This document shows positions 1 through 6,924 of a stretch of 14,649 bases of DNA, one piece after another; positions within the stretch are counted from its first letter, which is position 1; each line of letters begins with the position of its first letter. The notes under the pieces are model-generated. The model saw only the letters and a program-made list of their open reading frames with translations, had not been told where the DNA came from and did not search any database. The stretch is from the NCBI GenBank assembly GCA_035370465.1, contig DAOOVW010000039.1:1-14649 (forward strand), written 5' to 3'. The position numbers and the translations under genes were made by a program. This stretch comes from a bacterium. Lineage in GTDB: Bacteria; Ratteibacteria; UBA8468; B48-G9; JAFGKM01.

Positions 1-54
1 ATAATACCAGTTGAAACTGTAAAAGATGTCCTTGAAAAAGCATTAATCCAATAA
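1..54 (+). CDS. C-terminal end of an upstream protein (partial)
   Basis: Frame 1 is open from the first base and ends at a TAA after 17 codons (IIPVETVKDVLEKALIQ). The pattern of a short strand followed by 'V..VLEKAL' at the extreme C-terminus resembles the last residues of Lon-type (S16) proteases. Seventeen residues are too few to assign a family, so that is only a suggestion. The next start codon lies two bases after this stop, so the broken gene that follows may once have been in the same transcript. Confidence 0.4.
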   Translation: MIPVETVKDVLEKALIQ

Positions 55-56
55 AT

Positions 57-620
57 ATGACAAAACAACCATATAAAGAATTTTTTGGAAAGATTTAAAA
101 CACTGATAAGTAAAAATCCTCATCTTATTAAAATTACTTTGAGTAATATTTTTACAATGCGACTTATAAGAAATAAAATACATGGAGATTTAGAGGAAAT
201 AGCCCTCGCAGAATTTATTAATCAATATATGTATGACTATAAATCTGAACATATTGGAAAGCAAAAATTCTGAGCGAAAGAATTTGAAGAAGATATAAAA
301 ATAATTAATGAGATTAACAGAGAGGAATTTTTAATAAGTATAAAGGCATATGGATATGGACCGCTTCAATTATCAACAGATAAAGAGTTTAAAATGTTCC
401 CTGCTTTTCAAAAGGTTTTTGGAACAGAAAATCAATTGAAGGGAACGATAAAATTTTGCAGATTTTAGAAAGCGAAGAATTTTCAGGATTTAATGATTTA
501 AATATTCTGCCTTTAATCTATGATGAAAAAAATAAAAAATGTAACATAATGGTTTTTGATTTAGATAAAGCAAAAAAAGAGAGGGAATATAAGAATAAAT
601 TTTGGGAAATATTTGGATAA
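57..620 (+). pseudogene. Broken gene, ~187 codons, possible nuclease-like protein
   Basis: One continuous protein can be followed only by changing frame. It starts at ATG 57 (MTKQPYKEFF), slips to frame 1 at the T run at 81-86, and hits an in-frame TGA at 271-273. It then continues as AKEFEEDIKIINEINREE and on to LSTDKEFKMFP, and slips back near 443-450 (AAGGGAAC). From there it reads GNDKILQILES and ends at TAA 618-620. Start and stop are in the same frame, so the two frameshifts compensate and the ancestral gene would be about 187 codons. TGA is a normal stop in neighbouring genes, so this one is probably a nonsense mutation, perhaps from CGA. The order 'RNKIHGDLEEIALAEFINQ', then 'EEDI...ISIKAYG', then 'PLQLSTDK' faintly suggests a restriction-endonuclease-like alpha/beta core. 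I do not recognise the family with confidence. Confidence 0.65.
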
Positions 621-634
621 AAGGAGGTAGGAAA

Positions 635-1531
635 ATGCGAAAGGTAATTTGTTTAGTTGGTTTTGTATTGTTATTCTTTGGAGGATTGCATAGAGAATAT
701 ATTCTTTGGGGTTCTGAAGAGAATATCAAGGAGATTCTCACCATGGAAGAATGGAATAGATACCAGGAATTAACAGGAATACAATCCAAAAAAAAGGAGG
801 TCAGTGGAAAGTACTGGCAGGCAGTAGGGCCAAGTTTTGATGTTGCGAACCCAAAAGATAAAGAGCCAGCACAACTTTACAAGGAAGAACTTGAGAAATA
901 CGACAAGATACTTAAGGAGAAATCGAGAGAGTTTTTTGAAATTCTTATTCCACAAAAAGAAAAGATATTTTTGCTTGCAGTCGAGATAGATATAAAAGAC
1001 TCTGAATCGGCCGGTTGGATCCTTGCTAAAGGTTTTTCGGATATAGAAAGTAATCCTGAAACATTTTTGAAAGCATATGTTTGTTTAAATAAGTATGAAG
1101 ACAGAATGCAGAGAAAAGAGATGCGAGATTCAATGAGAAATGGAATTTTTTATCTGGTAGATAAATCTACTTTTGAACAGGAAGAAAATAGAATTAGATT
1201 TGCCAATAATTTTCTTCTGTCAGAGGGTTCAATTGAGGATAAAAAAATTACTGCGAAGTTCCTCTGGGAAGTATGGAGCGGATTTTTCCCACGGATAGAA
1301 AGGATGGAGAACAAGAGCGAAGCATACGAGAAGATGAATCAGCAATCCTTGTCAATCATAGAGACATTGAACTCCATCAAGACAGATATAAAATTGACAG
1401 AGGAAGTTAATAAGGTTCTTCAGAATTTCCATGCACATTATTCAAGGAAAGATTTGCCTGTGGAATTCCTGCAAAGTTCTTCAATATCCAATGTCAAGGA
1501 AAAGATCGCTCAATCTATGAAAAAGGATTAA
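635..1531 (+). CDS. Exported or membrane-anchored protein of unknown function
   Basis: This is a 298-residue protein. The ATG at 635 is chosen because a near-perfect Shine-Dalgarno (AAGGAGGT, 621-628) lies seven bases upstream; the frame is also open from a TTG at 602, but the SD would then be inside the gene. Residues 1-18 (MRK followed by VICLVGFVLLFFGG) form an uncleaved or cleaved signal segment, so the remainder should lie outside the cytoplasm. That remainder is highly charged and probably mostly helical, with Lys/Glu-rich segments at about 40-100 and 215-298. I see no catalytic motif, metal site or repeat and do not recognise the family. Its base composition (sampled 60-base lines 32-50% G+C) is richer than the operons downstream. 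With the integrase stub nearby, this suggests acquired DNA. The SD overlaps the tail of the broken gene before it. Confidence 0.75.
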   Translation: MRKVICLVGFVLLFFGGLHREYILWGSEENIKEILTMEEWNRYQELTGIQSKKKEVSGKYWQAVGPSFDVANPKDKEPAQLYKEELEKYDKILKEKSREFFEILIPQKEKIFLLAVEIDIKDSESAGWILAKGFSDIESNPETFLKAYVCLNKYEDRMQRKEMRDSMRNGIFYLVDKSTFEQEENRIRFANNFLLSEGSIEDKKITAKFLWEVWSGFFPRIERMENKSEAYEKMNQQSLSIIETLNSIKTDIKLTEEVNKVLQNFHAHYSRKDLPVEFLQSSSISNVKEKIAQSMKKD

Positions 1532-1563
1532 AACCTTAAAAAAAATGGGAAGGGTAATATACG

Positions 1564-1743
1564 ATGGGAAAAAGAAGAATGGGAAAGATTAAGAGAATAT
1601 TTACCGTTTGTATAGTTATTGGGATACTGGGAAGCATTCTCTTTCATGTGGTTGGTATTACCGGTAACATTTCCGCTGACAAGATTAGAAAAACTGAGAA
1701 TTTTCAAACAAAAGAAAGGACTACTTTAAATAATGTTCAGTAA
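1564..1743 (+). CDS. Small signal-peptide-bearing ORF, probably truncated
   Basis: A 59-codon frame begins at ATG 1564, 32 bases after the previous stop, with AAGGG at 1550-1554 as a plausible ribosome site. It starts MGKRRMGKIKRIFTVCIVIG: a basic N-terminus followed by a hydrophobic run to about residue 34, typical of a signal peptide or membrane anchor. Only about 25 polar residues follow before TAA. An exported protein should have a body after such a leader. Its last 23 bases lie on top of the 3' end of the integrase remnant on the other strand. I infer that an originally longer gene was cut short by recombination. It could also be a genuine small membrane protein. Confidence 0.5.
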   Translation: MGKRRMGKIKRIFTVCIVIGILGSILFHVVGITGNISADKIRKTENFQTKERTTLNNVQ

Positions 1744-1969
1744 TATCAGCCCTTGAATGCCCCATTTTTTCAGATGTTTCATTAAGGGATTGTTCATAAG
1801 TCATACCATTTTCCATATTTTCCTGATGTTGTTCTTGTGCATAATTCCATCTCAACCCGTGAGTCCCGTAATAGTCCTCCTGTAATTGTTGGCATGTTTC
1901 CTTCAAATCTTCTCTCCTAAAATCCCGTTTTCTTATAACTATGGATAAGGAGAAAATTATCAAAAACAA
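1721..1969 (-). pseudogene. C-terminal remnant of a tyrosine recombinase (phage-type integrase)
   Basis: The minus-strand frame ending at TAG 1721-1723 encodes 82 residues. From about residue 18 they match the end of a tyrosine recombinase catalytic domain. H37-G-L-R40 is the box II HxxR, and M69-G-H-S-R73 is the 'LGHS' segment with box II His/Trp-position residue H71. Y80 in 'EHYLK' is the nucleophilic tyrosine near the C-terminus. The N-terminal core-binding domain and the first catalytic arginine and lysine are absent. Upstream the frame starts from a TTG and closes at a stop near 2021, and residues 1-17 look unrelated. The spacing between HGLR and GHS contains 'GMTYEQSLNETSEK', as in phage-island integrases. 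The fragment cannot be active and marks a former integrative element. Confidence 0.8.
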
Positions 1970-2059
1970 GGAGTAGTGTGGATTTAGGATTGTGAATTTG
2001 GGTATAGATTTTGAAAGGGGTTAATACTATTTTTACATCAAAGGTGTAATAAAAATCAG

Positions 2060-2236
2060 CCTCCTCACCTATATCCCTCGGGCGTAGTCCGAAGGCTCGC
2101 CCGTTGGGCTATGCCCAGAGGGATCCGTAAGCAAAAAGCGAGGACCCTACGGGCGAGCCTTCTCCCCATTGGGTAGAAGGAACTACCCCCCTCACCCCTT
2201 CCCTCTCCCCTTGGGGGAGAGGATAGGTGAGGGGGG
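2060..2236. repeat. GC-rich nested inverted-repeat element (MITE/REP-like)
   Basis: This 362-base gene-free interval (1970-2331) holds an island of about 61% G+C (104 of 170 bases counted at 2061-2230). The ends of the island are inverted repeats: CCTCACCTAT at 2063-2072 against ATAGGTGAGG at 2223-2232, extendable to 12 of 13 pairs (2060-2235). Inside are a 14-base perfect inverted repeat (2091-2104 GAAGGCTCGCCCGT with 2149-2162) and a small hairpin TGGGC/GCCCA (2105-2117). A second hairpin is CCTTCTCCCC/GGGTAGAAGG (2158-2180, one mismatch). A third, at 2186-2236, has an 11 bp outer stem (CCCCCCTCACC with GGTGAGGGGGG) and a 9 bp inner stem (CCTCTCCCC with GGGGAGAGG). No ORF or clear target-site duplication is visible. 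The flanks (1970-2059, 2237-2331) are ordinary AT-rich sequence. It lies between converging genes, so it may also stop transcription from both sides. Confidence 0.75.
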
Positions 2237-2331
2237 AATATTTACTCTATGTATGTTGTCAAATTGGTATTAACTGCATAGTTATTAAAATTTGCGGGAT
2301 TTTCAGTTATTTTTATTAGAGAAGTGAATTC

Positions 2332-3495
2332 TTAACAATAGAAAACAGAAGTAGACAGAGGAATTGTTGCAAAGCATTCAATTTCAATTAACCATCCAGG
2401 ACGACATACAGAAGCATAACAGATAATTAGAGGAGTATTTAAAAATTTTTCTCTAATTTTCTTTTTAACGATTGTATAATCAGATGGGTCTCTAATGTAA
2501 ACAACCAAAAGTGATATATCACTTAATTTAGCATTTGCTTTTTTTAAAAGTGCATGAACATTTTCAAGACATCTTTCTAATTGCTTTGTAATATTTCCGT
2601 AGTATAAAATTTCTCCTTTGTTATTTATACTTGCAGTTCCAGATATTATAATATGTTTCCTGTCTTTATAAGAAATTGCTACTCCTCTTTCAAATGTAAC
2701 TCCATAAAGATAAGTTGGTCCTAAATATTCCGGTGCAGATAGATATTCAACCTGTTCTTTTGAAATACCTAATATTGAATATGCATCCATAACAACTTTT
2801 ACATCAGAGTCAAAATATTTCCCTTCAACACCTGTACTTGCAATAAAATGTGTATCTTTTGTTAATCCATTTTGAGCATAAAATTCTCTTCTTGCATCAA
2901 CAAATTCTTTATAATTTAAATCAATATTCTGTATAAAAAACCATGTTCTAATAACATTATTTAAAAGTGTCATTTTATTTTTTAAAAGAAAATTATTATA
3001 TTTTTTTAGAACTCCAGTTGTTTGTTCATAAACTGTTTTCCCTTCTGGATAAGTTATACCAGTTGTCAAATTATGAATAATATTTCCCCTTTTGAAAGAA
3101 AAATTATTATTTTTTAACTTCTTCTTTGTTTTATTTAATTTATCCTTTATATGATATGACCATAAAGCAACTTTTCCACAAGGACCTGGTGGTTGACAGA
3201 TATATGAAAGACCACATTTTGAGAAATTGAATAAATTTTTATTTTTTAAATAAATTGCCTGATTGAATAAATCACTGCAATAAAAGCGCTTGAAAACCGA
3301 TGTTTCTTCATCTAATCCAATATATTTTAATGTTTCTTTATATGCAGTATATACCCACTTAATCTGGTTTTCAAAATTCCCATATTCTTTTGGTATAAAA
3401 ACTAAATGGTATTCATCAGTACCAGATTTACCACAAAAATGTGAGAAATTTATTATTACAGGAATTTTTGAAATTTCATAAGAATAATTTTCCAT
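2332..3495 (-). CDS. Two-domain RidA-superfamily protein, chorismatase-like
   Basis: The 387-residue protein has no signal peptide and is probably cytoplasmic. The C-terminal part (about 235-378) reads as a RidA/YjgF domain: 'IIISGTASINNKGE', then 'QLERCLENVHALLKKANAKLSDISLLVVYIRD', then 'VCRPGWLIEIECFA'. R365 and E371/E373 sit at the positions of the ligand-binding Arg and Glu of RidA. The N-terminal part (about 1-200) looks like a diverged second copy and carries QPPGP (101-105) followed by KVALW. A RidA-fold pair with a QPP..K.ALW segment recalls the FkbO/Hyg5/XanB2 chorismatases, which hydrolyse chorismate, but exact activity cannot be read from this. It is the last gene of the operon, nine bases after the PPC-protein stop, with no obvious Shine-Dalgarno. 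Alternatives are an imine/enamine deaminase or a non-enzymatic RidA homologue. Confidence 0.7.
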   Translation of the reverse strand: MENYSYEISKIPVIINFSHFCGKSGTDEYHLVFIPKEYGNFENQIKWVYTAYKETLKYIGLDEETSVFKRFYCSDLFNQAIYLKNKNLFNFSKCGLSYICQPPGPCGKVALWSYHIKDKLNKTKKKLKNNNFSFKRGNIIHNLTTGITYPEGKTVYEQTTGVLKKYNNFLLKNKMTLLNNVIRTWFFIQNIDLNYKEFVDARREFYAQNGLTKDTHFIASTGVEGKYFDSDVKVVMDAYSILGISKEQVEYLSAPEYLGPTYLYGVTFERGVAISYKDRKHIIISGTASINNKGEILYYGNITKQLERCLENVHALLKKANAKLSDISLLVVYIRDPSDYTIVKKKIREKFLNTPLIICYASVCRPGWLIEIECFATIPLSTSVFYC

Positions 3496-3504
3496 AATTT
3501 TATT

Positions 3505-5640
3505 TTAAATAATTTCAAAACTAATAGCAGGTAAAAAGCCAATAGAAACCTTTTCTACTTTTTGAACTGGTTTTTCAGGAGTAGAAGTTTTATTTTCTCT
3601 AAAGACCTCAATAATAAGATTATCAGCAAATCCTGACTTTATTTCTTTACCATTTGTTCTTAAATTGAAACTTAAAATCCCATTTTCAATTTTCACATCT
3701 TCAATTGAAATTTCTTTTGGTGGTTCCTTTAATTCTAATGATATTTCATCACTTTTGAGTTTTTGTAATGTCTTTACTTTGACATTGACAACACCATCTA
3801 TTGGAATTTTTAAAATATCTTCATCAATCAATTTAAAGTCAAATTGAGAAATTTTTCCTCTATTTATAACATAACAAAAATTTTTTTCAAAAGGAACTAA
3901 ATGAAAATAGGCAAATGCCTGCATCATTTCTTCTGCTGGTATAGCAATTCTTTTAACTTCTTTCCCCTCAATAATTGTACTACCTTCTATTTGAATATCA
4001 AATGGGTTTTCATAAGGTGCTTTTAAAGATGAAATTGTTATTCTTACATTATCTTTTCCTTTTGGAATTCTTCCCCCATTCAAAATAAAGTTAGGATTAG
4101 GTTCTTTTAATGAAATTTTTATTTCCCCATCAAATCCATCTTTCCTGATAGCATAGATATTTAAGATATTATTTCTACCCGCCAAAATGTTTATACTTGA
4201 AGGAATAACAAATAGTTTAAAATCAGGTTCTGGATTTTCAATACGAATATAATAAAGATAATTATCTCCTCCATGGTTTTGAATATCTAAAATCTGTAAA
4301 TAATAATATCCATCCTTTGGAACTACAAAAGAAGTGTATGAATCTGCATTATGAGTGATAAGTCCAAAACTTTTATCTTCATAATCATCATTAAATTTTA
4401 ATGTTTTTCCAGAATTATCTAAAATACGGATAAAAGAATCTAATGGATAACCAAGTCGTCTACTATAAACATCAAAAATAATTTCTTCCCCTATTTCCCC
4501 TTTAAACTTATAAGTATCAATATCCCCTGGTTTTTCAATAATACCTTTTATAATTTGAGGTAATATTATATAATTTGCTTTATTTAACTTATCATTTGGC
4601 TCTTTTTCACAAATTTCTGGCAATTTATTTAAAATATCGGAATTTATAACATTTTTAATTTCTTGAAAATTATTTTTAAATGCACTTTTTTCTCCTATAA
4701 TTAATCTGTAAACAAAGTCCTCTCTTCCACGAAAAAGAGCATCTCTGACTTCTATTATGTATTCTCCATCCTCTTCAACTTCATAAAAAATTATAGGGTC
4801 TGGATTAAAATAATAATTATCAGCATAAAATATTTCTTTTCCTTTTGATTTATAAAGAGTTAAAATACCTTGAAACCATCCAGGAACAGCATCTGCCATA
4901 TAAGGAATAATATCTCTTGCTTTTAATTCAATAAAAAGGAATTGTCCTTTTTTTGCATTAAACCAAAATCTATCAACATCACCGGGCATAATTCTACCAT
5001 TTACAATAATTGGTAAATCAAGAATATTTTTCTGTTGTTCTATTGGACCATTTGGTTCTTTTTCGTTTATTTCATTAAAGGTATTTACTTCAAAAAAAAG
5101 TGGATTTGTAAGTCCTCTTTGTGTTAATAATCTTATTTCATATTTTTTAGGTTCAACATCAGAATCAACTTTCAAATAAATTAGAACTTTTTCTTGAATA
5201 GACCTTTTTATTTGAACTCTTTGAATTGGCATTAAAAAAATTTCAAAAATTTTATCTAATTCTTCTGGACTTAAATTTTCCAGATTTTTTAAAAGAGGAT
5301 TATCTGGAAGTTCAACAATTTCATCTTGACTTAATTTTTTTTCCTGGTAGATACCTTTGTTTTTTCTCTTTAATTCAGAAATTTTTTTTAAAAGATAATT
5401 TCTTTGCATGTTGTTTAATACAGGAATATAAATAATTGTTTCTGCCATTATTCCATCTGAGGAACAACATATATCTTTAACACCTCTTAAATTTTGCCCT
5501 CCAACTAATATCTGTACAGAACTTCCTTTTTTGCCTCCAGAAGGATAAATATAACCAATTGATGGTTGAGATACACTTTGTGCTATTAAGGTAAAACCAA
5601 AAATGAAAATAAAAATAAAAATTGTTTTAATTCCCTTCAT
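3505..5640 (-). CDS. Secreted protein with IPT/TIG-like and two PPC domains
   Basis: This 711-residue exported protein has a signal peptide at residues 1-24 (MKGIKTIFIFIFIFGFTLIA). A short IPT/TIG-like strand region follows (about 27-70, 'IYPSGGKKGSSVQILVGGQNL'). A helical insert comes next (about 73-150, containing NPLLKNLENLSPEELDKIF), then a beta-rich stretch. There are two pre-peptidase C-terminal domains: about 192-316, opening EKEPNG with PGDVDRFWF, and about 345-470, opening EKEPND with PGDIDTYKF. The remaining 240 residues are beta-rich and unassigned. PPC domains are beta sandwiches associated with export or carbohydrate binding, and there is no protease domain here. Paired with DUF1501 and DUF1549 proteins, this architecture is common in planctomycetes. 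The start at 5640 is supported by AAGGAG eight bases upstream, inside the end of the DUF1501 gene, which overlaps it by 14 bases and suggests translational coupling. Confidence 0.88.
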   Translation of the reverse strand: MKGIKTIFIFIFIFGFTLIAQSVSQPSIGYIYPSGGKKGSSVQILVGGQNLRGVKDICCSSDGIMAETIIYIPVLNNMQRNYLLKKISELKRKNKGIYQEKKLSQDEIVELPDNPLLKNLENLSPEELDKIFEIFLMPIQRVQIKRSIQEKVLIYLKVDSDVEPKKYEIRLLTQRGLTNPLFFEVNTFNEINEKEPNGPIEQQKNILDLPIIVNGRIMPGDVDRFWFNAKKGQFLFIELKARDIIPYMADAVPGWFQGILTLYKSKGKEIFYADNYYFNPDPIIFYEVEEDGEYIIEVRDALFRGREDFVYRLIIGEKSAFKNNFQEIKNVINSDILNKLPEICEKEPNDKLNKANYIILPQIIKGIIEKPGDIDTYKFKGEIGEEIIFDVYSRRLGYPLDSFIRILDNSGKTLKFNDDYEDKSFGLITHNADSYTSFVVPKDGYYYLQILDIQNHGGDNYLYYIRIENPEPDFKLFVIPSSINILAGRNNILNIYAIRKDGFDGEIKISLKEPNPNFILNGGRIPKGKDNVRITISSLKAPYENPFDIQIEGSTIIEGKEVKRIAIPAEEMMQAFAYFHLVPFEKNFCYVINRGKISQFDFKLIDEDILKIPIDGVVNVKVKTLQKLKSDEISLELKEPPKEISIEDVKIENGILSFNLRTNGKEIKSGFADNLIIEVFRENKTSTPEKPVQKVEKVSIGFLPAISFEII

Positions 5641-6916
5641 TTATTATCTCCTTCAAAATTTCCTTTCCAGTTCCTTTTTCAATTGGTGGTAGAACTCTTA
5701 TTTCCCCTTTACCTATATCAGGGAAAATTCCTTCTGGGTCAATCCCCAATAAATAATAAATAGTCCCAAGTAAATCCTTTGGATAAACAGGTCTTTCAAT
5801 AACATATTCTCCTTTTTCATCACTTTTTCCCAAGACAATACCACCTTTAAAACCACCTCCAGCAACTAAAACAGAAAAACAATTTCCATAATGACCACGA
5901 CCACCATTCCATGGTGGTTCCCATGATATTTTTGGCGTTCTTCCAAATTCACCAGAAACCCATATAATTGTATTTTCAAGTAGTCCTCTTTCAGAAAGGT
6001 CTTTTATTAATGCGGAAAGTCCCTGGTCAAGTTCTGGTAATTTTTGTCTCATCTGTTGGAAATGGTTACTATGTGTATCCCATCCAGGATAGTTTATTGT
6101 TACATATATTACTCCGTTTTCAATAAGTTTACGCGCCATGAGACATGATTGCCCAAACTTATTTCTTCCATACATATTTCTTAAATCTTCTGGTTCTTTT
6201 GATATGTCAAAAATTTTTTTACATTCATTTACAATTTTATATGCTTCTTCTTTACAAGAATCAAAAGATTGAAACTCTTCAAGAGATGCAATTGAACCAA
6301 GTGTATCTAATGAATTAAGAAGTTTTGTTCTTCTTAAATTTCTTTCCTCAGATATCCCTTCAACAACAATTCCCTCAACAGCAAAAGGTGTTCTATTAGG
6401 GTCCCCTCCTGTAACAAATGGTTTATATTTTTGTCCTAAAAAACCTTCTTCAGAAAAACGTCCCTGAGAAGTTGTTAAAACAATATATGGTGGAATAATT
6501 CCTTTATATTCTTTTCCTTTAAAAAATGTAACTGCTGAACCAATACTTGGATATAAAACCCTTTCATCAGAAGAATGTCCTGTTTGCATAATATAAGATG
6601 CTGTTTCGTGGGCAGTAATACCATGTGTTATACTTCTTATAATTGAATATTTATCGGCAATTTTAGCAAGATTTGGTAATAACTCATTTATTTCTATTCC
6701 TGGAACATTCGTAGGTATTGCTTGAAATGGTCCAGTGTAATCATACCCTGCATTTGGTTTTGGGTCAAAAGTATCAAGATGTGATGGCCCTCCCCATAAC
6801 CATATCTGAATAACTGCCTTTGCTTTTTTATCAAATGATTTTTCCTCTTCTCCAAATCCCATTAAAGTAAATAGAACATTAAAAACTAAAAAACTAATAA
6901 ATATTTTATTTTTCAT
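5627..6916 (-). CDS. DUF1501 family secreted protein (alkaline-phosphatase-like fold)
   Basis: The 429-residue protein belongs to the DUF1501 family, which is related to the sulfatase/alkaline phosphatase superfamily. Its substrate is not established. Residues 1-20 (MKNKIFISFLVFNVLFTLMG) are a Sec-type signal peptide; many planctomycete members instead carry a twin-arginine leader. Family landmarks in order are GGPSHLDTF (42-50, first metal-site region), a FGQSCLMARKLIE helix (254-265) and GWDTH (278-282). SGEFGRTP (321-328) and GRGHYG (339-344) follow, then 'ERPVYPKDLLGTIYYLLGIDP' near the end. I chose ATG 6916, which gives a normal leader. A TTG at 6928 would overlap the previous stop by four bases. 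No Shine-Dalgarno is visible, so it may be translated by coupling from the gene upstream. GRGHYG replaces the usual GRDHW-type motif. Length is normal for the family. Confidence 0.9.
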   Translation of the reverse strand: MKNKIFISFLVFNVLFTLMGFGEEEKSFDKKAKAVIQIWLWGGPSHLDTFDPKPNAGYDYTGPFQAIPTNVPGIEINELLPNLAKIADKYSIIRSITHGITAHETASYIMQTGHSSDERVLYPSIGSAVTFFKGKEYKGIIPPYIVLTTSQGRFSEEGFLGQKYKPFVTGGDPNRTPFAVEGIVVEGISEERNLRRTKLLNSLDTLGSIASLEEFQSFDSCKEEAYKIVNECKKIFDISKEPEDLRNMYGRNKFGQSCLMARKLIENGVIYVTINYPGWDTHSNHFQQMRQKLPELDQGLSALIKDLSERGLLENTIIWVSGEFGRTPKISWEPPWNGGRGHYGNCFSVLVAGGGFKGGIVLGKSDEKGEYVIERPVYPKDLLGTIYYLLGIDPEGIFPDIGKGEIRVLPPIEKGTGKEILKEIINEGN

Positions 6917-6924
6917 TTTAATTT

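Noticed and set aside
271..273. TGA read as a sense codon (alternative genetic code)
   Set aside because: TGA ends the DUF1549 gene, tatD and the small membrane gene exactly where those proteins should stop, and the same broken gene also has frameshifts.
602..634. N-terminal extension of the 298-residue protein from TTG 602
   Set aside because: The extension contains the strong AAGGAGGT ribosome site itself, and the leader peptide begins at ATG 635.
2060..2236. GC-rich island as a tRNA or rRNA fragment
   Set aside because: No cloverleaf, T-loop or CCA end, and no conserved rRNA segment is visible; the base pairing is explained by simple inverted repeats.
5627..5640. Overlap of DUF1501 and PPC genes as a frameshifted fusion
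   Set aside because: The PPC gene has its own Shine-Dalgarno and signal peptide, and both proteins are complete.
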